14,639 nucleotides of DNA from Eubacteriales bacterium. GTDB lineage: Bacteria > Bacillota > Clostridia > Oscillospirales > Oscillospiraceae. Shown here piece by piece: positions 1-6,862 of the stretch; position 1 is the first letter of the stretch; each line of letters begins with the position of its first letter. The translations under genes and the position numbers were made by a program. The notes under the pieces are model-generated. The model worked only from the letters and a program-made list of their open reading frames with translations, was not told where the DNA came from and ran no database searches. Location: the NCBI GenBank assembly GCA_030528965.1, contig JAUMXS010000010.1:1-14639 (forward strand), written 5' to 3'.

Positions 1-2
1 CT

Positions 3-194
3 GAAAAGCAAACAACTGTCGATGCGGAAACGTGGATTTCTCTTATCAAGCAGTACGCAAACCCCACCGAACTGACAGCGGAGCTTCTGAATACGCTGAT
101 TGAAAAGATCGTTGTTCACGAAGCTACCACCGTGGACGGTATGCGTGAGCAGAACATTGACATCTACTATCGCTTTATCGGCAAAATCGAGTAA
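3..194 (+). CDS. Large serine recombinase, C-terminal end (partial)
   Basis: An open frame runs in from the left edge and stops at TAA 192-194, giving 63 codons with no start in the window. It reads as the C-terminal tail of a large serine site-specific recombinase of the kind with a DUF4368-type end. The recognisable parts are ELLNTLIEKIVVHEA followed by EQNIDIYYRFIGKIE just before the stop. These enzymes integrate and excise conjugative or mobilisable elements through a serine-DNA intermediate, and the recombinase is commonly the last gene inside the element. A hairpin and then a truncated chromosomal gene follow directly, which agrees with the element ending within about 65 bases of this stop. 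The resolvase catalytic domain lies outside the window, so the family call rests on the tail alone. Confidence 0.75.
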   Translation, partial: EKQTTVDAETWISLIKQYANPTELTAELLNTLIEKIVVHEATTVDGMREQNIDIYYRFIGKIE

Positions 195-206
195 AATTAC
201 AGATAT

Positions 207-236
207 GAGTGCCTATGCAAATGGGCGTAGGCACTC
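207..236 (+). terminator. Hairpin behind the recombinase, near the element end
   Basis: The arms GAGTGCCTATGC (207-218) and GCGTAGGCACTC (225-236) pair over 12 bp with one T-G wobble around a 6-nt loop. No T-run follows, so this may be a weak terminator or a recombinase-end structure rather than a classical intrinsic terminator. Confidence 0.5.
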
Positions 237-239
237 GTA

Positions 240-260
240 CATAACCAATATCTTTAGGTA
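240..260. other. Probable right junction of the integrated element (attachment site region)
   Basis: To the left lie the recombinase and its hairpin. To the right, from about 258, the frame becomes coding for an XRE-type regulator, reading VWETGQGYPEVEKL, with a TAG in the same frame at 255-257. The chromosomal gene is therefore interrupted between the hairpin and about 258. The other junction is outside the window, so neither the core dinucleotide nor the exact crossover can be read. Confidence 0.45.
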
Positions 261-698
261 TGGGAAACGGGGCAGGGATATCCGGAAGTGGAAAAATTGC
301 TGTTTCTTTCTTCTAAATTAAATATTTCGTTGGATGAACTCATGTCTGTTGAAGTGAACCATGACGCAGGAATAAAAAACGAAGACAGATTGGGCTTGAT
401 CGTTATTACTTCTCCTCATGAGAACGTGATTGCAACCTGCTACAAGGTAGCTGCATCCGGCAAAATGCGTGGAGGAAAAGGTTCTCCTCAATATGCATTG
501 TTCAGTGTTGATCGAGGCGGTTCAAATTTTTGGGGAGAACCGACTACGTTTCTGGGTTGGTATGCAAGTGAAGAACTGATTTCAAAGGAAATTGCAGAAA
601 TCCATAGAGCGATTTTGCAGGGGACTCCGACGTATACGCTGCAATATAGCGCAAAAACTCAGCGCCGTTGGGCAAGTATAAAGATAGTTGAAGAATGA
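258..698 (+). pseudogene. XRE-type transcriptional regulator, 5'-truncated
   Basis: From 258 the frame reads VWETGQGYPEVEKLLF and then KLNISLDELM, the classic end of an XRE/Cro-type helix-turn-helix domain. The usual form is 'W E x G x x x P ... L L x L S x x L x I S L D E L'. About 110 residues of C-terminal region follow, with GWYASEELISKEI near the end, and the stop is TGA 696-698. The N-terminal DNA-binding helices that should precede VWE are absent. An in-frame TAG sits at 255-257 and mobile-element sequence lies upstream. A GTG at 288 could start a 136-residue product, but it has no convincing ribosome binding site and would lack the HTH. The best reading is a regulator cut in two by the element, with its 5' half probably at the element's far end outside the window. 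The C-terminal region is not a domain I recognise. Confidence 0.7.
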
Positions 699-716
699 CT
701 AAAAATGTTGTCCCTA

Positions 717-857
717 ATGACAATCACTCATACCCGGCAGTCCAATCATCCAGAACAGAAAACTGGTGGGACCGTGACCCATCTATTGGCGAATGATCCC
801 ACCAGAGGCTACGTCATTTTCATTGAGAATATGCTGGACGCGGCCAAAGACAACTGA
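717..857 (+). CDS. Small ORF of unknown function (uncertain)
   Basis: A 46-codon ORF starts at ATG 717 (an in-frame ATG also lies at 705) and ends at TGA 855-857, directly before the terminator hairpin. Its end reads DPTRGYVIFIENMLDAAKDN, which looks like ordinary protein, but no Shine-Dalgarno sequence precedes either ATG. A second short ORF, 695-796 in another frame, overlaps the stop of the XRE remnant by ATGA and encodes 33 residues ending in NWWDRDPSIGE. Either may be a real small protein, or both may be decayed 3' remnants next to the element junction. No function is assigned. Confidence 0.2.
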   Translation: MTITHTRQSNHPEQKTGGTVTHLLANDPTRGYVIFIENMLDAAKDN

Positions 858-895
858 AAAAGCGGTGCTGAGATAACCTCTCAGCACCGCTTTTT
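857..895. terminator. Bidirectional intrinsic terminator
   Basis: Arms GCGGTGCTGAG (862-872) and CTCAGCACCGC (880-890) form a perfect 11-bp stem. An A-run (857-861) and a T-run (891-895) flank it, so it works for both strands. It ends the XRE-remnant side and the convergent ABC transporter gene. Confidence 0.9.
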
Positions 896-899
896 AAAT

Positions 900-3224
900 T
901 CAAATTTCTCTTGCAAAGTTGATGCGTGAATCGGCTTCCGCGGTCACGCTGAACCCCTGAGCCTTCCAGAAGGCGACGGCCTGCGTATTTTCTTTCTCGC
1001 AGGAAAGGGACAGATAGTCGTAGCCCTGGCCTTCCATAGCCGCCCGGACATCTGCAAAGATCTGGGAACCTATCCCCCGTCTCTGAAGCTGCCCGTCTAC
1101 CATAAACCAGCCAATGAAGGCATCGTTCTTTTCGGGATAGCCGGTTATGAGATCCAAAACAGAGATCAAACGATCCTGCTCATAAAAACCTACAAAATAC
1201 TTGTCGCTCGTTCCCGCGCCTTCCGGGACGCGGCTGATGATCTCCGTCAGACTTTCGACCGTCGGCGCATCGTTCGTATACTCATAGTATTTCTGATTAG
1301 ACTTACACAATGCATAGACATCGGAGATATCTGCCTGTGTGATCCGGCGCACCTGATGGGAGGTGCTCAGCGCTTCTATATTCAGCGTAGACCTGGTCTC
1401 ATAATCAATGGCCTGCCGGAACTGTGTCTCGAACAGTTCCCGGTAAGTACCGCCCAGTGCCAACAGTTCCTCATGGGTGCCCTGTTCGGAGATCACACCG
1501 TCTTCGACCACCAGGATCTGGTCTGCCTTTAGAATGGTAGACAGGCGATGGGCAATGACGATGCTTGTTCTGCCCTTCATCATGGCCTCCAGCGCATCCT
1601 GGATGGCATTTTCGGAAATAGAGTCCAATGCACTCGTGGCTTCGTCAAGGATCAGAATTTTGGGATCCTTCAGGATCACCCGTGCCAGAGAGATCCGCTG
1701 TTTTTCGCCGCCGGAGAGTTTCAGCCCGCGATTGCCCACCTCGGTGTTATAGCCGTTGGGCTGTTTCAAAATAAAGTCGTGTATATTGGCGATGCGGCAG
1801 GCTGCCTCGATCTCTTCCATGGTCGCGTTTTCTTTGGCGTAGCGCAGATTCTCAAGGATAGTGCCGTTGAACAGGTACGTCTCCTGGGTCACAACGCCTA
1901 CACACTGTCGCAGGTATTGAAGATCAAATTCCCGAACATCCACGCCGGCAATGGTCACACTTCCTCCCAGCACATCATAAAGCCGGGGTATCATATTCAC
2001 CACCGTGGATTTTCCGGAGCCGGACGGGCCTACGATGGCATACATCTTTCCGCCGGGGACTGTGAAGTTCACATCTGTCAGCAGAGGCTTGGACGCATCA
2101 TAACTGAATGCCACATGCTTATATTCGATGGGCTGCATGACCACATCCGGTTTTTTGCCGTTTTCGGGAGAAACAATGGTATTCTCACGGTCAAAGTAAT
2201 CGAAAATGCGGGTAAAGAGCGCCAGAGATCGTGTGAAATCCACCTGCAGATTCAGCAGCGACTCCACGGGCCTGTACAGGCGGTTGATGAGGGAGACCGT
2301 GGCGGTGATGGTACCCACAGAAAGCGCCGCATCCCACCTGTTGATGATCAAAAGTCCGCCCACAAAGTAGATCATCAGAGGGCCGATCTGACTGAAGATG
2401 CCCATCACTACCATGAACCACTTACCGCTGCGCCGCTCTTTCAGCGCGATCTCCGTGGCCTCCCCGTTGACCTTAACAAATTTCTCGTATTCCTTCTCCT
2501 CACGAGTGAAGATCTTGACCAGCATGGAGCCGCTGACAGACAAAGTCTCATTGATGACTTGGTTCATTTCGTCATTTTTTGCCTGGCTTTCGCTGAGAAG
2601 CATCCAGCGGGTCTTGCCGGCGCTTCTTGTCGGCAGGATCAGCAGCGGAATAATGGCGATCCCCACCAGTGCGAGCTGCCAGCTCATGGAAAACAGTGCC
2701 GCCAGTGTGGTGACGACCGTTGCCGTGTTGCTGACCACGCTGGAGAGCGTTCCGCTGATAACGGTGCTGACGCCGCTGATATCCGTGTTCATGCGGGTAA
2801 TGATATCTCCCTGTTTCTCGGTGGTAAAGAAAGAGTGCGGCATATATTGCAGATGGCGATACATCTGGTTCTTCATATCGAAAATGATGCGCTGGGAGAT
2901 CCATGAGTTGATAAAACTCTCCAGCACGCCGATGAGCTGGCTGATGCCGAGAGCGCAAAAGGCCATGATCAGCAGCCGGATCAGCAGTGCCAGGTCCTCG
3001 CCTACCAACGCCTGATCCACGATGCGGCCGGTGATGATGGCGGGCAGCAGGCCCACAGTCGCGGAGAGGAGAATGGCAACAAACACAAACATGAACTGCA
3101 GCCAGTAGGGTTTTAAGTACGAAAGAATGCGCATCAAAAGCTCTTTTGTTACCTTGGGCATATTCAGTTTTTCTTCCTCGGTCAAGAAACCTTTAGGCCC
3201 CAATGAGTGTCTGCTGCCTGCCAT
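900..3224 (-). CDS. ABC exporter half-transporter fused to a GNAT acetyltransferase
   Basis: This 774-residue protein has three parts. Residues ~30-340 form a type I ABC exporter membrane domain with six predicted helices. Residues ~360-605 form a complete nucleotide-binding domain: Walker A GPSGSGKS at ~399-406, signature LSGGE at ~503-507, Walker B ILILDE at ~523-528 and the H-loop histidine in IVIAHRLST. The last ~155 residues are a GNAT N-acetyltransferase, opening with VRRITQADISDVYALCK and carrying the acetyl-CoA loop QRRGIGSQ and a terminal FWKAQGF. Half-transporters of this type dimerise to export drugs, lipids or peptides, and substrate cannot be predicted here. The start is ATG 3222-3224, with GGGAG 8 nt upstream; a GTG three codons earlier would overlap that site. 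Usual family length is ~570-620 residues, so the tail is an added domain. A two-gene origin is suggested by LNIEALS at the join, because GNAT proteins often begin MNIE-. A matching promoter lies upstream on the same strand. Confidence 0.93.
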   Translation of the reverse strand: MAGSRHSLGPKGFLTEEEKLNMPKVTKELLMRILSYLKPYWLQFMFVFVAILLSATVGLLPAIITGRIVDQALVGEDLALLIRLLIMAFCALGISQLIGVLESFINSWISQRIIFDMKNQMYRHLQYMPHSFFTTEKQGDIITRMNTDISGVSTVISGTLSSVVSNTATVVTTLAALFSMSWQLALVGIAIIPLLILPTRSAGKTRWMLLSESQAKNDEMNQVINETLSVSGSMLVKIFTREEKEYEKFVKVNGEATEIALKERRSGKWFMVVMGIFSQIGPLMIYFVGGLLIINRWDAALSVGTITATVSLINRLYRPVESLLNLQVDFTRSLALFTRIFDYFDRENTIVSPENGKKPDVVMQPIEYKHVAFSYDASKPLLTDVNFTVPGGKMYAIVGPSGSGKSTVVNMIPRLYDVLGGSVTIAGVDVREFDLQYLRQCVGVVTQETYLFNGTILENLRYAKENATMEEIEAACRIANIHDFILKQPNGYNTEVGNRGLKLSGGEKQRISLARVILKDPKILILDEATSALDSISENAIQDALEAMMKGRTSIVIAHRLSTILKADQILVVEDGVISEQGTHEELLALGGTYRELFETQFRQAIDYETRSTLNIEALSTSHQVRRITQADISDVYALCKSNQKYYEYTNDAPTVESLTEIISRVPEGAGTSDKYFVGFYEQDRLISVLDLITGYPEKNDAFIGWFMVDGQLQRRGIGSQIFADVRAAMEGQGYDYLSLSCEKENTQAVAFWKAQGFSVTAEADSRINFAREI

Positions 3225-3277
3225 AATAACCACTCCCGTTTCTGTCTAAGGTGAGTATGATTTACAGTTACTGCTTA

Positions 3278-3306
3278 ATTCTAACAACCAAAACGGAATA
3301 TGTAAA
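3278..3306 (-). promoter_or_regulatory. Sigma-A promoter of the ABC-GNAT gene
   Basis: On the minus strand, TTTACA (3301-3306) and TAGAAT (3278-3283) are separated by exactly 17 nt. The predicted start is near 3271, leaving a ~47-nt leader before ATG 3224. Confidence 0.7.
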
Positions 3307-3557
3307 GAATCATTCTGTGCGATGTCGGGAATGCAATGTGAATCGTCTGAGAAATGTCCGGAGATCTGATGTAAGCTCCAAGCTTTTTGACATGGAATCA
3401 AAACGCGGTCGCCCATGATGCCAATCATCCGTATCGGATGCATCATAATAAACCTCATACCAAGAGCAAATTGCCTCTGTCTTTTTTCGGTTTTTGTGGT
3501 AAAATGATTCAATCAGCGCCGATCGTTGTATTCCCATTGTTTGCAGGTGACAAAAGG
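3307..3557. other. Intergenic region between divergent genes
   Basis: The 324 bases from 3234 to 3557 separate the ABC-GNAT gene (minus) from the PHP gene (plus). Apart from the two promoter signals listed separately, I see no credible ORF, RNA gene or long repeat. Short ORFs on either strand here lack ribosome binding sites and protein-like composition. Confidence 0.5.
3497..3505 (+). promoter_or_regulatory. Possible extended -10 promoter of the PHP operon
   Basis: TGGTAAAAT matches the extended -10 form TGnTATAAT with one mismatch. The bases 17 nt upstream are a poor -35. It would start transcription ~45 nt before the PHP gene. Confidence 0.35.
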
Positions 3558-4422
3558 ATGACTTGTGATCTACATATCCATTCCGTCTATTCCGACGGGA
3601 CCCGGACACCCGCCGAGATCATTGCCGAGGCCAAAAGGCTGGGCTTGGCTGTTGCTTTGACCGATCACAACACGACCGCCGGTCTCCCCGATTTTTTGAG
3701 CGAAGCCGAAAAACAGGGCGTACAGGCCATCCCCGGCATTGAGCTTTCCACCGATTATGAAGGCCGTGAATTCACCTTCTGGGTCTTTTTATTGCTCCGG
3801 AGTATTACCGGGCACTGGAACAGCTGTGCAGAAACTTTCACGTACAGAAAGAAATCAGCAACAGAAAACTGATCGACCGGCTTAACGCTGCTGGATATCA
3901 TATCGATTATACAGCCATTCAAACGCGCAATCCCTGCGGGAACATCAATCGGGCTCATGTGGCGGCGGAACTCCTTGAAAAGGGCTATGTACGTTCCGTC
4001 AGCGAAGCCTTCGCCACCTTGCTTGGCGAAGATAGGGGCTATTATGTACCGCCCGTTCGTCTGCAGCTGCTCGACGCCATCAAGCTTCTTCGGAAAAAAC
4101 ATATCCTGCCTGTTTGGGCCCATCCCCTGCAGGATATCGACGCAGAAACTCTGCAGACGCTGCTTCCGAAAGCCATTGAGGCAGGCCTCGTCGGGATGGA
4201 AACCTTTCACTCCTCTTATGATGCCAAAAGATGGCTCTCGCGGCTAAGATCGCTGATGAATTCCACTTGCTCAGAAGCGGCGGCAGCGATTTTCACGGAG
4301 AGACTAAGCCGCTGATCCGCCTCGGCGTCGGAAAGGGAGATCTCATGATCCCGGCGCAGATCTATCACGACCTGGTGCACCTGCATCAGACAATTGTCTC
4401 TCAGAAAGGACAAAAACAATGA
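3558..4422 (+). pseudogene. PHP-domain metal-dependent phosphoesterase, two frameshifts
   Basis: Read across three frames, this is a complete PHP phosphoesterase of about 288 residues, of the YciV/RNase AM-like group that cleaves phosphodiester bonds with metals bound by His and Asp. The pieces are in order. Frame one, from ATG 3558 after AAAGG, gives DLHIHSVYSDG, TDHNT and PGIELST. Frame two, from about 3772, gives HLLGLFIAPEYY, the GNINRAHVA segment and VWAHPL. Frame three, from about 4225, gives LLRSGGSDFHGETKP and the C-terminus ending at TGA 4420-4422. Each step moves to the frame one base earlier, so each is best explained by loss of a single base, near GAATTCACC (~3770-3778) and CCAAAAGATGG (~4221-4231). 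All metal-ligand motifs survive, so the breaks are recent or are sequencing errors. The longest intact piece (3558-3872) encodes 104 residues and would not fold into the full barrel. Confidence 0.8.
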
Positions 4423-4775
4423 AGAAACGCATGAAAATCATTCTGCCGGCATTACTTGTCCTGGCTTTGATTATCTATGGCGCATACTGGGCGTTTTACG
4501 ATATTCAGCGGCTCGACGGACAGGACCTGCTGAATGAAGTTCCTTCGCCAAACGGGGCTTATACGCTGTCCGTATACCGGAATAACGGCGGTGCTACGAC
4601 CGGCTATGCTGTACTGTGTTCTGTAACAGACAATGAAACCGGTCGGGACCGCAACATCTACTGGAAATACCGCTGCGAGGAAGCAGACGTTCGGTGGACA
4701 GATGACGATACGGCGGTTATCAACGGGATTGAACTGGACGTATGGAAAGATTCCTATGATTACCGGCACGATTGA
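4419..4775 (+). CDS. DUF5412-like membrane-anchored small protein
   Basis: This 118-residue protein has an N-terminal signal-anchor helix (residues ~6-28, after KKRMK), so most of it should face outside the membrane. The remainder matches the DUF5412 pattern as I know it: SPNGAYTLSVYRNNGGATTGY, NIYWKY and VRWTDDDTAVING. No biochemical role is established for this family. Its ATG overlaps the stop of the PHP gene (ATGA, 4419-4422), showing translational coupling and one operon. No separate Shine-Dalgarno decides the start, but AAAGGACAAAAACA just upstream gives a plausible AAAGGA site 8 nt away. Confidence 0.7.
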   Translation: MKKRMKIILPALLVLALIIYGAYWAFYDIQRLDGQDLLNEVPSPNGAYTLSVYRNNGGATTGYAVLCSVTDNETGRDRNIYWKYRCEEADVRWTDDDTAVINGIELDVWKDSYDYRHD

Positions 4776-4796
4776 GCATCGCTGTTTTCCCATTTG

Positions 4797-4805
4797 TGAT
4801 ATAAT
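4797..4805 (+). promoter_or_regulatory. Extended -10 promoter of the alpha/beta hydrolase
   Basis: TGATATAAT (4797-4805) is a perfect extended -10 element. A TTGAGC at 4772-4777 is too far upstream (22-nt spacer) to be an ordinary -35. The start would lie ~25 nt before the ATG. Confidence 0.55.
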
Positions 4806-4836
4806 CTGAAAAACGAAACGAAAACGGAGAGAAACG

Positions 4837-5592
4837 ATGTACCGTTATTTTGAAATCAACAAAAACGGCCATAACATTCGCTGCAAGCTGTATTACAGCG
4901 ATCTTCGCAACATCCGTCGTGTCGTGGTTTTCTGCCACGGTTTCAGTGGGCATAAAGATAACAGCGCGGCAGAGAAATTCGCGGAACGGATGCTTTCCAA
5001 GTATAAGGGAACCGCGATGATCACTTTCAATCTTCCCTGCCACGGGGATGATGTAAAGAAGAAACTCTGCCTTTCCGACTGCATCACTTATCTGGATCTG
5101 GTGATCGGCTATGCACGGGAACAGTACCAGCCGGAGGTCATGTATGCCTATACCTCCAGTTTCGGCGGCTACCTGATCCTGAAATATCTTTTGGAACACG
5201 GGAATCCTTTCCGCAAGATCGTCATGCGTTGTCCTGCCGTGAACATGTACGAGGTCGTCACAAATAACGTTCTGACGCCCGGTGATATGGAAAAACTGCA
5301 AAAAGGAAAAGAAGTCCCCGTAGGCTTTGACCGTAAGATCACGATCGGACTCCCCTTCCTCGAGGAACTGCGTATCGGCAGGATTCATGAACTGGACTTT
5401 CTGGAATATGCCGAAGACATTCTGATCATCCACGGAAAAGCCGATGAGGTCGTCCCTTTTGAATCTTCCCATATTTTTGCGGATAATAATCTGATCGAGT
5501 GTATCGGCGTCGAAGGCGCCGACCACCGTTTCCGGGACCCCAAGAAGATGAATCTGGCCATCAAGCATATTCTGGACTTTTTTGCTCTTTGA
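4837..5592 (+). CDS. Alpha/beta hydrolase (serine aminopeptidase / esterase-like)
   Basis: This 251-residue soluble protein has an alpha/beta-hydrolase fold. The oxyanion-side motif is VVVFCHGFSGH (HG at 34-35). The nucleophile elbow is Y-T-S-S-F-G-G, placing the catalytic serine at 108. The acid is D203 in HGKADEVVP and the base is H230 in GADHRF. The elbow normally reads G-x-S-x-G; here the first glycine is a threonine, but the following small residue and GG are kept. No signal peptide or membrane helix is seen, so a cytosolic esterase or peptidase-like activity is likely. The substrate is unknown. GGAGAG ends 6 nt before ATG 4837, and an extended -10 promoter lies in the 61-nt gap to the previous gene, so it probably has its own transcript. 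Confidence 0.88.
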   Translation: MYRYFEINKNGHNIRCKLYYSDLRNIRRVVVFCHGFSGHKDNSAAEKFAERMLSKYKGTAMITFNLPCHGDDVKKKLCLSDCITYLDLVIGYAREQYQPEVMYAYTSSFGGYLILKYLLEHGNPFRKIVMRCPAVNMYEVVTNNVLTPGDMEKLQKGKEVPVGFDRKITIGLPFLEELRIGRIHELDFLEYAEDILIIHGKADEVVPFESSHIFADNNLIECIGVEGADHRFRDPKKMNLAIKHILDFFAL

Positions 5593-5685
5593 TCTCCGGT
5601 CTTCTCTGCCGTCGATGACGGTATTTATCCCATCTTTTGTCGTTTCTGTATCAAACGTCAGATCAACCAAAAAGGAGTTTATCCG

Positions 5686-6366
5686 ATGAAGAAAACCTTT
5701 TCTACAGAAGCGGCATATCTGTTCGGAATCATTCTGCTGGCCGTAGGGACCGCCATTTTGGAGCGTGCCGATTTCGGCATGTCCATGGTTGTCGCTCCGG
5801 CCTACATCCTGCACCTGAAGATTTCGGAGACCTTCTCTTTCTTCTCGTTCGGGATGGCGGAATACACGATGCAGGCTATCCTGATCGTCATCCTCTCCCT
5901 CATCCAGCGCCGCTTTCATCGCTCTTACCTGTTCTCTTTTTTCACAGCGGTGTTTTACGGCATCCTGCTCGATATCTCTATCGTTCTGCTCTCGCTGATC
6001 CCGTCCGAAACTCTTTTCTTCCGCATCATCCTTTATGTAATCGGCATCCCGACATGTTCCGCCGGCGTGTCACTTCTGTTCCATACATACATCTCCCCGG
6101 AAGCCTATGAGCTTTTTGTAAAAGTCCTCTCGGCAAAGTATAATATCCCCATCAGCAAGTTTAAAACGCTCTATGACTGCAGCAGCTGCGTTCTCAGCAT
6201 TCTCCTGTCCTTTGCTTTCTGGGGCTTCGGGCATTTCGAGGGTGTAAAAGCCGGCACCGTTCTCATTGCCCTGATCAACGGCTGGACCATCGGCCTGTTT
6301 TCCAATTTCTTTGAACGCCGTTTTGATTTCCGGGACAGTCTTTCTCTTCGGAAATACTTCGAATAA
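5686..6366 (+). CDS. DUF6198 / YczE-type integral membrane protein
   Basis: This 226-residue protein is almost entirely hydrophobic, with about five or six predicted membrane helices. The N-terminal region, with GIILLAVGTAILERADFGMSM, and the downstream IPTCSAGVSLL segment resemble the YczE/DUF6198 family of small membrane proteins, whose function is not established. The YitT family shows a similar 'early helix, then FG-S' pattern and is the main alternative. AAAGGAG lies 8 nt before ATG 5686, fixing the start. The gap to the hydrolase stop is 93 nt with no clear promoter, so readthrough from that gene is possible. A bidirectional terminator follows the stop. Confidence 0.7.
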   Translation: MKKTFSTEAAYLFGIILLAVGTAILERADFGMSMVVAPAYILHLKISETFSFFSFGMAEYTMQAILIVILSLIQRRFHRSYLFSFFTAVFYGILLDISIVLLSLIPSETLFFRIILYVIGIPTCSAGVSLLFHTYISPEAYELFVKVLSAKYNIPISKFKTLYDCSSCVLSILLSFAFWGFGHFEGVKAGTVLIALINGWTIGLFSNFFERRFDFRDSLSLRKYFE

Positions 6367-6413
6367 TTCTCTGACCGTCATCCGATATAAGCGGTCTTTT
6401 AATCGTACCTGTC

Positions 6414-6458
6414 AAAAAAGAGCGATACACAGCCGACAGCCTGTGTATCGTTCTTTTT
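6414..6458. terminator. Intrinsic terminator after the DUF6198 gene
   Basis: Arms AAGAGCGATACACAG (6418-6432) and CTGTGTATCGTTCTT (6441-6455) pair over 15 bp with one wobble. A-rich sequence precedes the stem and T-rich sequence follows it. Confidence 0.88.
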
Positions 6459-6467
6459 AATTATTTC

Positions 6468-6524
6468 TTGACATTCTCGATATTCGAGAATATAATGCAG
6501 ACAAACATACTCGATAATCGAGAA
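6468..6524 (+). promoter_or_regulatory. padR promoter with two palindromic operators
   Basis: TTGACA (6468-6473) and TATAAT (6491-6496) are both consensus and 17 nt apart. The entire spacer, TTCTCGATATTCGAGAA (6474-6490), is an inverted repeat with 7-bp arms. A second site, TACTCGATAATCGAGAA (6508-6524), differs at two positions and lies just downstream of the predicted start (~6503). The two centres are 34 bp apart. The regulator encoded directly downstream is the obvious ligand, and a bound dimer would block polymerase at both sites. This is inferred negative autoregulation of the padR-DUF2812 operon. Confidence 0.85.
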
Positions 6525-6538
6525 AGAAGGTGTAGTCA

Positions 6539-6862
6539 ATGCCCAGAGCAAAATTTCAAACACTGACGGAGCAGATGTTTTACACGCTGCTTTGTCTGAA
6601 AGAGGAATGCTGCGGCATGGACATTCTGGATCGTGTTCCTGCGATAACGAACCGTCGGGTCAATGTCGGCTCCGGAACGCTTTATACGCTCCTGGAACAG
6701 TTTCTTGATGCGGAGATGATCTGTGAAACAAAAGTGGACGGACGCCGCCGCAGTTATATTCTCACCGACAAAGGAAGAGAGATGCTCCAAAAAGAGTGTG
6801 CGCGTCTCACCGCGCAGTTAGCGGACTATCAGACAATTTTTGGAAAGGAGGACATGCGGTGA
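6539..6862 (+). CDS. PadR-family transcriptional repressor
   Basis: This 107-residue protein is the short, single-domain PadR type. A winged helix-turn-helix fills residues ~8-85: TEQMFYTLLCLKEECCGMDIL, the recognition helix after NVGSGTLYTLLEQF and the wing DGRRRSYILTDKGREML. A short C-terminal helix (~86-107) would mediate dimerisation. PadR proteins of this type repress their own operon and are released by a small molecule or cell-envelope signal; the signal is unknown here. The start ATG 6539 has GAAGG 8 nt upstream. Two matching palindromes overlap the promoter. The stop overlaps the GTG start of the next gene (GTGA, 6859-6862), so the two are co-translated. Confidence 0.95.
   Translation: MPRAKFQTLTEQMFYTLLCLKEECCGMDILDRVPAITNRRVNVGSGTLYTLLEQFLDAEMICETKVDGRRRSYILTDKGREMLQKECARLTAQLADYQTIFGKEDMR

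Noticed and set aside
1548..2906. Long open frame (452 codons) antisense to the ABC transporter
   Set aside because: It is a shadow of the ABC gene, rich in His, Arg, Gly and Gln, with no recognisable domain and no ribosome binding site.
4720..5919. Minus-strand open frame of 399 codons
   Set aside because: It is antisense to the alpha/beta hydrolase and part of the DUF6198 gene and has a shadow-type composition.
6796..6858. Upstream ATG start for the DUF2812 gene
   Set aside because: The AAAGGAG site and the GTGA overlap fix GTG 6859; the extra residues are out-of-frame padR sequence.
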